From: an uncultured Spirochaetia bacterium
Lineage (GTDB): Bacteria; Spirochaetota; Spirochaetia; Sphaerochaetales; Sphaerochaetaceae
Assembly: GCA_905236385.1 (NCBI GenBank)
Contig: CAJOOY010000008.1
Span: 1 to 43,527 of the forward strand
DNA: 43,527 nucleotides
Direction: 5' to 3'
Shown here: positions 1 through 8,021 of the stretch, in pieces
Layout of the letters: the number at the start of each line of letters is the position of its first letter
How positions within the stretch are numbered: position 1 is the stretch's first letter
Made by a program: the position numbers and the translations under genes
The notes under the pieces: model-generated
What the model was told of the DNA's origin: nothing
The model's database searches: none
The model's input: the letters and a program-made list of their open reading frames with translations, nothing else

Positions 1-79
1 ACTCACATCTGACACTACAAACAGAGAAATAATCATCAAAGGAATTGACTACTCCTATTACTATGAAGAAGTGGAGTAA
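1..79 (+). CDS. 3' end of an unidentified gene (partial)
   Basis: An open frame enters from the left edge (codons starting at base 2) and stops with TAA at 77-79. The visible 25 residues end in ...IIIKGIDYSYYYEEVE, a normal-looking hydrophilic C-terminus. Too little is present to name the family. About 110 bp separate it from the next gene, so it need not be in the same operon. Confidence 0.5.
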   Translation, partial: LTSDTTNREIIIKGIDYSYYYEEVE

Positions 80-86
80 TCCCAAT

Positions 87-111
87 CTTATGCAACTTTA
101 AATAACATAAG
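87..111. promoter_or_regulatory. Inverted repeat upstream of the ABC-2 operon
   Basis: CTTATG (87-92) and CATAAG (106-111) form a perfect 6-bp dyad with a 13-nt spacer. It lies in the 109-bp gap before the ABC-2 operon and could be an operator for a regulator of that operon. No protein can be assigned and the arms are short. I did not find a convincing -35/-10 pair in this gap. Confidence 0.25.
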
Positions 112-188
112 TAGTTAACTTTGGTTGTTTGTATTCTTCGCAACAAAATTTTACCATATTCATAAAAATCATATTCCGGAGGAAATGA

Positions 189-908
189 GTGAATATAGTA
201 GAACTAACAGATGTATGTAAGACTTACCCATCTTTCAGGCTGGAAAAAGTTTCTTTTGGCCTAGAGAAGGGAAAGATTACAGGCTTTATTGGAAGAAACG
301 GAGCTGGAAAGACCACAACCATAAAATCCATGCTGAATTTAATTCACACTGATTGTGGACAGGTTAGCTACTTTGGTCTGCCACTAACTGAAAATGAGGA
401 AGAGATAAAGCAGAGAATAGGCTACTCAACAGGAACTATCAGTTGGTATCCGAGAAAGAAGATAAAAGAGATAGTAGAAGTAACTAGGTCTTTTTATCCA
501 AGCTGGGATGAGTCTTCTTATAGAAAGTACCTAGAACTGTTTTCATTAGATGAGAACAAGAAGCCAATAGAGCTATCAGAAGGTATGAAGGTAAAGTTTA
601 ATCTGCTGCTGTCCCTTTCTCACAGCTCTGAGGTTTTAATTCTAGATGAGCCAACAAGTGGTTTAGACCCGTTTTCTAGAGATGAGCTCCTGCAACTGTT
701 CCTGTTTCTTAAAGAAAGGGGAGTGACAATTATGTTTTCAACTCACATAACCACGGATCTTGAAAGATGCGCAGATAGTATTGTTTACATAAGCAAAGGC
801 AGAATCAGAGCAAACTGCTCAAAGGAAGACTTTATTAATAACTATGGCAAGAATGGGGAGAACTTAGAGCAGATATTTTTGAGAATGGAAAGGGAGGCAA
901 ATGTATGA
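189..908 (+). CDS. ABC-2 type transporter, ATP-binding protein
   Basis: This is the ATPase of a small two-gene exporter. Residues 35-42 (GRNGAGKT) are the Walker A loop, LSEGM at 129-133 is the signature motif, VLILDEPTSGLD at 149-160 is Walker B plus D-loop, and the switch histidine follows in FSTHIT. The length of 239 aa fits the YtrB/EcsA-like subfamily. I chose the GTG start at 189 because GGAGGA (178-183) sits about 5 nt upstream; the ATG at 185 is in another frame. The stop overlaps the permease start by 4 bp (ATGA, 905-908), so the two are translationally coupled. The substrate is unknown. The downstream regulator suggests export or cell-envelope stress, which is inference. Confidence 0.9.
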   Translation: MNIVELTDVCKTYPSFRLEKVSFGLEKGKITGFIGRNGAGKTTTIKSMLNLIHTDCGQVSYFGLPLTENEEEIKQRIGYSTGTISWYPRKKIKEIVEVTRSFYPSWDESSYRKYLELFSLDENKKPIELSEGMKVKFNLLLSLSHSSEVLILDEPTSGLDPFSRDELLQLFLFLKERGVTIMFSTHITTDLERCADSIVYISKGRIRANCSKEDFINNYGKNGENLEQIFLRMEREANV

Positions 909-1558
909 AAGAGCTATTAAGGAAAGAGATGAAGCTTCCAACTCTGATTATTACGTACCTGTTTATTGGTTTTTCATTTATGACTATGATTCCTGGCTAC
1001 CCAATTCTCTGTGGTGTCTTCTTTGTTACTCTTGGGCTTTATCATAGCTATGCAAACGCTAGGGAAGCTGGAGATATAATCTACTCAGTGCTCCTTCCCA
1101 TAGCAAAGCGTCATGTAGTGAAGGCTAAGTACTTGTTTGTTCTCTTTATTGAGGCCCTAAGTTTCATACTCATGCTAGTTCTTACACTGCTACGTATGAC
1201 AGTTTTCTCCAACAGCAGTATTTACCTACAGAACGCTCTTATGACTGCCAACTTCTTTTATCTGAGTGTGGTACTTATTATTTTCTCTCTGTTTAATCTG
1301 GTTTTTGTTGGAGGGTTCTTTAAAACTGCCTATAAAATGGGTTTTCCTTTTGTTGTTTACTGCATTGTAGCCTTTGTAGTTATAGGCTTAGCTGAGGCTT
1401 TACACCATGTGCCAGGACTAGAGAGCCTAAATACTATTGGTTTTGAGAACCTTGGTTTACAGACGGCCTTACTTGTTGTTGGAGTTTTGATTTTTGTTAT
1501 ACTTACAACAGCTTCTTACAAAAAGGCTTGTGTGAATTTTGAGAATACAGATTTGTAA
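905..1558 (+). CDS. ABC-2 type transporter, membrane permease
   Basis: A 217-aa protein with about six hydrophobic segments, starting with a short amphipathic stretch (MKELLRKEMK) typical of ABC-2 permeases in the ABC2_membrane_5-like group. Its start overlaps the ATPase stop (ATGA), and the regulator gene follows 11 bp later, giving an ATPase-permease-regulator order. The ATPase and this protein presumably form a homodimeric half-transporter pair in the inner membrane. Family assignment rests on context and hydropathy rather than a diagnostic motif. Substrate unknown. Confidence 0.8.
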   Translation: MKELLRKEMKLPTLIITYLFIGFSFMTMIPGYPILCGVFFVTLGLYHSYANAREAGDIIYSVLLPIAKRHVVKAKYLFVLFIEALSFILMLVLTLLRMTVFSNSSIYLQNALMTANFFYLSVVLIIFSLFNLVFVGGFFKTAYKMGFPFVVYCIVAFVVIGLAEALHHVPGLESLNTIGFENLGLQTALLVVGVLIFVILTTASYKKACVNFENTDL

Positions 1559-1569
1559 AAGGGGGCCCT

Positions 1570-1995
1570 ATGATAAAGGATAACCTTATCATGCTCAGAA
1601 AACTCAATGGTTACTCTCAGGAACAGGTAGCTGAGAAGATAGATATTTCCCGTCAGGCCTATGCTAAATGGGAAAGCGGAGCAACCATCCCTGATTTAAA
1701 CAAGGCAACTCTGATTGCTAAGCTTTACGGGGTGAGTCTGGACAGCTTAGTCAGCACTCAAGAAATAGAGGGCCTTGGAACTCTCCCTCCAGCTCCTGTT
1801 GGGAAAAATATCTGGGGTTCAGTGAACCTTGGAGAACGTGGGCAGATAGTTATTCCAAAACAGGCAAGAGAAAAACTAGGGCTAGAAATCGGGGACAGAC
1901 TTATTATTTTAAGCGATGAAGTAGGAGTGGCCCTGTTACCCGCTGAAGCCTTTGAGAAGCAAATTGAGGATCTGAAAAGGAGGTTAGAGAACTAG
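1570..1995 (+). CDS. XRE-family HTH / AbrB-type swapped-hairpin fusion regulator
   Basis: A 141-aa two-domain DNA-binding protein. Residues about 1-60 are an XRE helix-turn-helix (NGYSQEQVAEKIDISRQAYAKWE, here in part). Residues about 83-125 are an AbrB/SpoVT-type domain (LGERGQIVIPKQAREKLGL, then GDRLIILSD). The short C-terminus is charged and likely helical. A purine/G-rich stretch precedes the ATG. The gene lies 11 bp after the permease and directly abuts the lactate dehydrogenase start (TAG then ATG), so it is cotranscribed with both and probably autoregulates the operon. XRE-AbrB fusions are known in Firmicutes-type genomes; the target here is unknown. Confidence 0.85.
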   Translation: MIKDNLIMLRKLNGYSQEQVAEKIDISRQAYAKWESGATIPDLNKATLIAKLYGVSLDSLVSTQEIEGLGTLPPAPVGKNIWGSVNLGERGQIVIPKQAREKLGLEIGDRLIILSDEVGVALLPAEAFEKQIEDLKRRLEN

Positions 1996-3032
1996 ATGAT
2001 AAGAATTGCTTTCTTTGATACTAAGGCTTATGACAAGGCGTCTTTTGAGGGTTATGAAAACAAAAAAGACATACAATTCACTTTCTAGAGACAAAACTGA
2101 ATGAAGACACGGTAGAGCTAGCAAGAGATTGTAATGTTGTCTGTGTGTTTGTAAATGACACAGTTAATAAGGCAGTAATTGATAGGCTCTTTGAAATGGG
2201 AGTTAAGCTAATTGCTCTCAGATCAGCTGGCTACAACCATGTAGATATTGGAGCTGCCTACGGAAAGATTCACGTTGTCCACGTTCCAGCGTACTCGCCT
2301 TATGCTGTAGCTGAACACGCCATGGCCCTGCTTTTAATCTCTGTCAGGCGCATACACAAGGCTTACAACAGAACAAGAGAGTTTAACTTCTCCCTAAACG
2401 GACTAACTGGGTTTGATCTTCATGGAAAAACTGTAGGAGTTATAGGAACAGGGAAGATAGGGCAGATTTTCATAGATATTTGCCGTGGCTTTGGAATGAA
2501 TGTAATAGCCTATGACCTCTTTCCTAAGAAGGACAGTGGTATAAACTACGTCTCATTAAATGAGCTTTTCAGTGAGAGTGATATTATCTCTTTGCACTGT
2601 CCATTAACTGAAGAAACTAGACACATGGTGAATAAAGAAGCCATTTCTTCCATGAAGAAAGGTGTGGTCATTGTTAATACCTCAAGAGGTGCTTTGATTG
2701 ACACTCAGGCTTTGATTGAAGGCATAAAGGAAAGAAAAATAGGGGCTGCTTGTCTAGATGTTTATGAAGAAGAAGCAGATGTCTTCTTTGAAGACCGCTC
2801 TGGGCATATTATGGATGATGAAACACTTTCAAGGCTCATCTCCATGCCGAACGTGATAGTTACTTCCCACCAGGCCTTCCTCACGCAGGAAGCTCTGCAG
2901 AGTATAGCAGAGACAACTATAAGCAATATTCTCTCTTTCTTTGATAATGACGGAATCTGTGACAACGAGCTTTGTTACCACTGTGGAAATATAGAACACT
3001 GCAAGAAGGAGCGCAAGGAAAGGTGCTTCTGA
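1996..3032 (+). pseudogene. ldhA: D-lactate dehydrogenase, interrupted by a -1 frameshift
   Basis: NAD-dependent reduction of pyruvate to D-lactate, a fermentative sink. Two frames together give a complete D-2-hydroxyacid dehydrogenase. The first starts at ATG 1996 (MIRIAFFDTKAYDKASFEG...) with AGGAGG at 1979-1984 and hits TAG at 2086-2088. The second frame continues as FLETKLNEDTVELARDC from about 2082 to TGA 3030-3032. Restoring one T in the run at 2082-2084 joins them without residue loss. Downstream everything is intact: the Rossmann motif GVIGTGKIG, catalytic Arg in NTSRGALID, Glu in DVYEEE and His in SHQAFLT. The C-terminus is unusually Cys/His-rich (ELCYHCGN, then C residues to the end). 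It is either a recent pseudogene, a sequencing error or, less likely, recoding. Confidence 0.88.
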
Positions 3033-3081
3033 TTATTGTTGAAAACAGTGGCTTTCATTATCATTGAAGACAAGGTGATAT

Positions 3082-4230
3082 ATGAATAGACTTCTGAACG
3101 GCATTAGTGCTTCTGCCACTGTTTCATTCAATAATTTGGCAAAAAAACTCAAAGAAGAAGGTAAAGATATAGTCTCACTGGCAGGGGGAGACCCTGATTT
3201 TGAAACTCCGGAGAGGATAAGGGATGCTTTGGCATCTGCTGTGGAAGCAGGGCATACGCATTATTGTGACTCAAGAGGGATAGTTCCGTTAAGAGAGAGG
3301 ATTGTCAGGAAGCTTAAAGAGGAAAACGGAATCTCCTGTGCCCCTGAGAATATACTGGTGACACCGGGAGCTAAGTATGCTGTTTTTCTTGCAATCATGA
3401 GTATCTGCTCTTCAGGAGATGAGGTTCTTATTCCTCAGCCTTCATGGGTCTCTTATGAGACCATGACCCGCCTAGCAGGAGCTGTACCTGTTGGACTCCG
3501 GTTGTCCATGGAAGACAATTATCTGATAACTGAAGAGAAACTTGAGAGCCATATAAGTCCAAGGACAAAACTGCTTATAATCAACTCACCGAACAACCCC
3601 ACAGGAAGAGTCATGACTGCCGAAGAGTGGAAGGCTGTCAGAAACGTTGTGAAAAAGCATGATCTGTACCTTATCTCTGACGAGGTGTATGAGAAGATAA
3701 TCTTTGACGGAAGGAAGAACATAAGTCCTGCCGCCTTTGAGGATATCAGGCAGAAAACCATAACAATCAACAGCTTTTCAAAAAGCTACGCCATGACAGG
3801 CTGGAGAATAGGGTATATGTGTGCACCGAGGGTTGTAACTGAACCGTGCTATCTTCAGTTGACACATGAGATTTCCTGCGTGAATGAATTTGTGCAGTAT
3901 GCTGCTCTGGAAGCCTTCAACTGTGAGAAAGAGAGCCTTGAGATGCGGCGCGAGTATGAATGGCGGAGAGATTATCTGTTAAAGGAGCTTTCCTCATTGA
4001 ATGGTTTTACTGTCATGAAACCGGAGGGGGCATTTTATCTCTGGGTCAGGATAGAACGTGAGAACATGAACAGTCAGGCCCTGGCAATGTGGCTTCTTGA
4101 AAAGGCTGGGGTGGTAACAGTTCCCGGAGAGGCTTTTGGAAAGGGTTCAAAGAATTGTGTAAGGTTTTGCTTTGCCTGTTCCCGTTCTGATCTGGAAGAA
4201 GCGGTAAGGAGTATAAAAGAATGTATATAG
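3082..4230 (+). CDS. Class I/II PLP aminotransferase (aspartate aminotransferase-like)
   Basis: A fold-type I aminotransferase of 382 aa, in the aspartate/aromatic aminotransferase Iγ group, moving amino groups between amino acids and 2-oxoglutarate or oxaloacetate. Visible landmarks are GGDPDFETP near residue 36, NSPNNPTGRV at 168-177, SDEVYE at 199-204, and SFSKSYAMTGWRIGY containing the PLP lysine K234. The substrate-carboxylate arginine lies in the C-terminal CVRFCFA segment. The ribosome site (AAGGTG) is modest. Its last 10 bases overlap the start of the following thioesterase, indicating cotranscription. Exact amino-acid specificity cannot be read from the sequence. Confidence 0.9.
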   Translation: MNRLLNGISASATVSFNNLAKKLKEEGKDIVSLAGGDPDFETPERIRDALASAVEAGHTHYCDSRGIVPLRERIVRKLKEENGISCAPENILVTPGAKYAVFLAIMSICSSGDEVLIPQPSWVSYETMTRLAGAVPVGLRLSMEDNYLITEEKLESHISPRTKLLIINSPNNPTGRVMTAEEWKAVRNVVKKHDLYLISDEVYEKIIFDGRKNISPAAFEDIRQKTITINSFSKSYAMTGWRIGYMCAPRVVTEPCYLQLTHEISCVNEFVQYAALEAFNCEKESLEMRREYEWRRDYLLKELSSLNGFTVMKPEGAFYLWVRIERENMNSQALAMWLLEKAGVVTVPGEAFGKGSKNCVRFCFACSRSDLEEAVRSIKECI

Positions 4231-5021
4231 ATGAATTCAATGTATGTAATGAAGATTTCAAAATAACCACATATAATGTAGACTCTGCCTACAGGGCGCT
4301 ACCTGAATTCTACTTTGATGTGGTTCAGGAGATTTCTGGTATACACAGTTACTCAGGAAATGTGGCTGTTCCTCATCTGAATGCTGAAGGAAAGAGCTGG
4401 GTCATAACCAGAACCATTATGGACATATACTCTTACCCCAAGTGGCCTGAGGTTCTGAAGGTCAAAACCGGGATTCCTTTTGCCAAAAGCTATTTTGCTC
4501 CGAGAGCTGTTCTCGCCTGTGACAGTGCCGGGAATCCTGTTTTTTCAGCCAGATCCATGTGGGCAGTAATAGATATAGAGAGCCGTATGCCTCTTAAAAT
4601 GGCGGAAATTTCGCAGAAGATAGGGCCTGTGACCTACACGGACGGACCATTCATAGACTGCGGAAAGAGAACTCCAAAGCTGGATACAGATGCCATGGTT
4701 CAAAAGCCACTTCTTGCTTCACATAAGATGGAACATAAGTTCTTTGATACGGATATTAATGGGCACATAAACAATATTGTGTATCTGAGGTGGATGTTTG
4801 AGTCCATGAGCTTTGACTATCTGAAAGGTCACAACCCGTCATACATAGATATAAACTGGCTTCATGAGGTGCATATGACAGACACTGTTGAGGTCTCCGT
4901 TTATGCTCTTGATGAGTACTCATACGGATATATAGTCAAAAACCTTAGCAAGGATGAGATATCCAGTGTTGGGCAGATAAACTACAGAAGTTTTTTGGAC
5001 TTTCCGCTTTCTCTCTCATAA
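4221..5021 (+). CDS. Acyl-ACP thioesterase (FatA/FatB-like double hot-dog), copy 1
   Basis: Hydrolyses acyl-ACP to free fatty acid and ACP. The 266-aa protein has the two hot-dog repeats of the bacterial acyl-ACP thioesterase family: an N-terminal half with SWVITRTIMDIYSYPKWPE and a C-terminal half with FFDTDINGHINNIVYLRW, the D-x-N-x-H-x-N-N motif that carries catalytic residues. The ATG at 4221 lies inside the end of the aminotransferase gene (10-bp overlap). The 3' end overlaps the convergent LysR gene by 40 bp. A second, divergent copy is present at 33582-34316. Chain-length preference is not deducible. Confidence 0.85.
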   Translation: MYIDEFNVCNEDFKITTYNVDSAYRALPEFYFDVVQEISGIHSYSGNVAVPHLNAEGKSWVITRTIMDIYSYPKWPEVLKVKTGIPFAKSYFAPRAVLACDSAGNPVFSARSMWAVIDIESRMPLKMAEISQKIGPVTYTDGPFIDCGKRTPKLDTDAMVQKPLLASHKMEHKFFDTDINGHINNIVYLRWMFESMSFDYLKGHNPSYIDINWLHEVHMTDTVEVSVYALDEYSYGYIVKNLSKDEISSVGQINYRSFLDFPLSLS

Positions 5022-5893
5022 ATGTGATCTTTTACAAAGTCAATGAACGTCTCGTCCACCAGTGGAAGAGGCTTTCCTTTCAGCCAGACAAAAAGATACT
5101 CAACAAACCGGCCTGAATTTACTATCTCTTTTGCCACAATTCTTTGGTTAAAAACGTAAGATGTTCTAGGGAAAAGACTTATTCCGACATTGCAGCCAGC
5201 CATGGCTGCTACATCCAGGTAGTTGTCCATGGTGCATACTATGTTCGGCTCAGCATTGATTTCCTTGAACCACTTATAGATCATGTTGTTTATATACTCT
5301 CTGCTGGGGACGATCAGAGGCTGGTCTTTCAGGTCTTCAAGGTTTATTGTGTCTCCACTGAGTTTTGCCAAGGGGTTGTCCTTGCTCATGAAGGCGGTCA
5401 TTTTTTCCTGTCCGACCTTGAAGCTGTTCAGAAGAGTCTGGTCACATGGTGCAGTAATCACAGCCAGGTTTATAAGTCCGCTTCTGAGGCGCTCAATGAG
5501 CTCGTCACTGTTCCCATCCATTATTCTGAACCTGACATTCGGATACTTCCTGATGAATGAAGATACCCATTTGGAGGCTATATCAGGAGCAGAGCCCTCA
5601 ACAAGACCTATGGATATGGTTCCACTAATTCCCTTATTCATAAACTTTATTTCACTTGAAGTCTTGTTAGTGAGATTAATTATCTCCTTTGCATGTCTGT
5701 AAAGAAGTTTTCCTGAATCGGTCAATTCCAGATGTCGCTTGCCTCTTATGAACAAAACTGTGTCAAGCTCATCCTCAAGGGCTTTGATCTGGTTGCTCAG
5801 AGGCGGCTGACTTATGTTCAAACGCTCTGCTGCACGGGTTATATTCAGTTCTTCCGCAACAGCAACAAAGTATCTTAAAACCCTGATATCCAT
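4982..5893 (-). CDS. LysR-family transcriptional regulator
   Basis: A 303-aa LysR protein, the usual length. Residues 1-60 form the winged HTH (MDIRVLRYFVAVAEELNITR, then AAERLNISQPPLSNQIKALE), followed by a periplasmic-binding-like effector domain (ISIGLVEGSAPDIASKW onward). I chose the ATG at 5893 over an upstream in-frame ATG at 5995 because it begins the conserved family N-terminus and has AGAGGT upstream. It is divergent from the nitrogen operon at 6025, with 131 bp between start codons. That is the classic layout for a LysR activator of its neighbour, so it probably senses a nitrogen or glutamate signal (inference). Confidence 0.92.
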   Translation of the reverse strand: MDIRVLRYFVAVAEELNITRAAERLNISQPPLSNQIKALEDELDTVLFIRGKRHLELTDSGKLLYRHAKEIINLTNKTSSEIKFMNKGISGTISIGLVEGSAPDIASKWVSSFIRKYPNVRFRIMDGNSDELIERLRSGLINLAVITAPCDQTLLNSFKVGQEKMTAFMSKDNPLAKLSGDTINLEDLKDQPLIVPSREYINNMIYKWFKEINAEPNIVCTMDNYLDVAAMAGCNVGISLFPRTSYVFNQRIVAKEIVNSGRFVEYLFVWLKGKPLPLVDETFIDFVKDHIYERESGKSKKLL

Positions 5894-5920
5894 TGTAATT
5901 ACCTCTGATTTACTTTTTTT

Positions 5921-6423
<503 letters not shown>

Positions 6424-6426
6424 AAA

Positions 6427-8010
6427 ATGTGTTCAATCATAGGTTATACAGCAACTCATTATTCATCGGATTATGTAAGCGGGTTTTTCAACAGAACTGT
6501 ATCCAGGGGACCTGACAGCTCTTCTTTCAGATATGTCGGAAACAATACATATCTGGGTTTTCATAGACTCGCCATTATGGACTGTAACAACTCCGGTATG
6601 CAACCTTTTGTGCTTGGTACTGATGCAGTTGTATGCAATGGTGAGATTTATGGATTCAGAGCCATTAAAGAAAGTCTGAAAGGAAAATACAGTTTTAAAA
6701 GCAATTCTGACTGTGAGGTTCTGCTTCCTCTGTGGAAGGAGAAGGGCGTTGACATGTTCAGTACTCTTGATGCTGAATTTGCTCTTATCATCTATGACGG
6801 AGAAAGCTCTTCACTGATTGCAGCTAGAGATCCTATCGGTATAAGACCCCTGTTCTACGGCTATCTTGCAGATGGAAACATTATTTTCAGCAGTGAGGCC
6901 CGAAGTCTGGTCGGTCTCTGTGACAGAATCCTACCTTTCCCTCCAGGACACTATTACAAAGAAGGACAGTTCGTAAGATATACGGATATTTCAAAGCCTC
7001 TTTCATACTGCCATGATGATATTGATACCGTGTGCCGGAAGATAAGGGATTATCTTATAAAAGGCGTGGAGAAAAGGCTGGATTCAGATGCTCCTCTTGG
7101 TTTTCTTCTTTCAGGAGGTCTGGATTCCAGTCTTGTCTGTGCCATTTCCTCTAAGATACTTGGCCGCAGAATAGAGAGCTTTGCCATAGGTATGGACACT
7201 GATCCCATAGATCTCAAATACGCTGCTGAGGTTGCCTCTTTCATAGGTAGTTCACATATGGAAGTACGTATGAATATGGAAGAAGTTCTGTCAAATCTGG
7301 AAACTGTCATTTCCATTCTCGGAACCTGGGATATTACAACCATCAGGGCAAGCATGGGTATGTACCTTTGCTGCAAGGCAATCCATGAGAATACAAACAT
7401 AAAGGTTCTTCTGACCGGAGAGATTTCGGACGAGCTTTTCGGATACAAATATACGGACTATGCTCCCAATCCTCAGGCTTTTCAGTCAGAGGCCGAGAAA
7501 AGGATAAGGGAGATACACTTCTACGATGTCTTGAGAGCTGACAGATGCATATCAGACAATTCTCTGGAGGCTCGTGTGCCGTTCGGAGACCTTGAATTTG
7601 TCAGATACGTCATGTCGATTGATCCCAAGCTGAAGATGAATACCTACAACATGGGAAAGTACCTTCTGAGAAAGGCTTTTGAGAATGACCACATTCTTCC
7701 TGAACATATTCTTTGGAGACAGAAAGCAGCCTTCTCTGATGCTGTAGGTCACAGTATGGTAGACGGTCTGAAGAGTTACGCAGAGAAAAGATACTCAGAC
7801 AGAGAGTTTGAAATCAGAGCCAACCGTTTTGAGTACAGAACTCCGTTCACAAAGGAAAGTCTTCTGTACAGGGAAATCTTTGAAAAATACTATCCGGGTC
7901 AGGAGAGGATGATTCCTGATTACTGGATGCCGAATAAGGACTGGGAAGGCTGTAATGTTGCAGATCCTTCAGCCAGAGTTCTTTCAAACTATGGTGAAAG
8001 CGGAAAATAA
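6427..8010 (+). CDS. asnB: Asparagine synthetase, glutamine-hydrolysing
   Basis: Makes asparagine from aspartate, glutamine and ATP in the cytoplasm. The 527-aa protein has Cys2 as the N-terminal glutaminase nucleophile (MCSIIGYTA), GFHRLAIMD and CNGEIYG in the class II amidotransferase domain, and the synthetase PP-loop SGGLDSS at 229-235. It is slightly shorter than E. coli AsnB (554 aa). The start is 3 nt after the gdhA-remnant stop, and the GGGGG stretch at 6411-6416, inside that remnant, is the likely ribosome site. Expression is therefore probably coupled to translation of the remnant. It is followed 11 bp later by glnN. Confidence 0.95.
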   Translation: MCSIIGYTATHYSSDYVSGFFNRTVSRGPDSSSFRYVGNNTYLGFHRLAIMDCNNSGMQPFVLGTDAVVCNGEIYGFRAIKESLKGKYSFKSNSDCEVLLPLWKEKGVDMFSTLDAEFALIIYDGESSSLIAARDPIGIRPLFYGYLADGNIIFSSEARSLVGLCDRILPFPPGHYYKEGQFVRYTDISKPLSYCHDDIDTVCRKIRDYLIKGVEKRLDSDAPLGFLLSGGLDSSLVCAISSKILGRRIESFAIGMDTDPIDLKYAAEVASFIGSSHMEVRMNMEEVLSNLETVISILGTWDITTIRASMGMYLCCKAIHENTNIKVLLTGEISDELFGYKYTDYAPNPQAFQSEAEKRIREIHFYDVLRADRCISDNSLEARVPFGDLEFVRYVMSIDPKLKMNTYNMGKYLLRKAFENDHILPEHILWRQKAAFSDAVGHSMVDGLKSYAEKRYSDREFEIRANRFEYRTPFTKESLLYREIFEKYYPGQERMIPDYWMPNKDWEGCNVADPSARVLSNYGESGK

Positions 8011-8021
8011 GGAGGATAACC

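Noticed and set aside
125-146. Rex-box-like TTGTT...AACAA before the ABC-2/ldhA operon
   Set aside because: The arms are only 5 bp with 12-nt spacing, not the 18-bp Rex consensus.
2075-2090. Programmed -1 frameshift in ldhA
   Set aside because: No X-XXY-YYZ slippery heptamer or evident downstream pseudoknot; a lost T is simpler.
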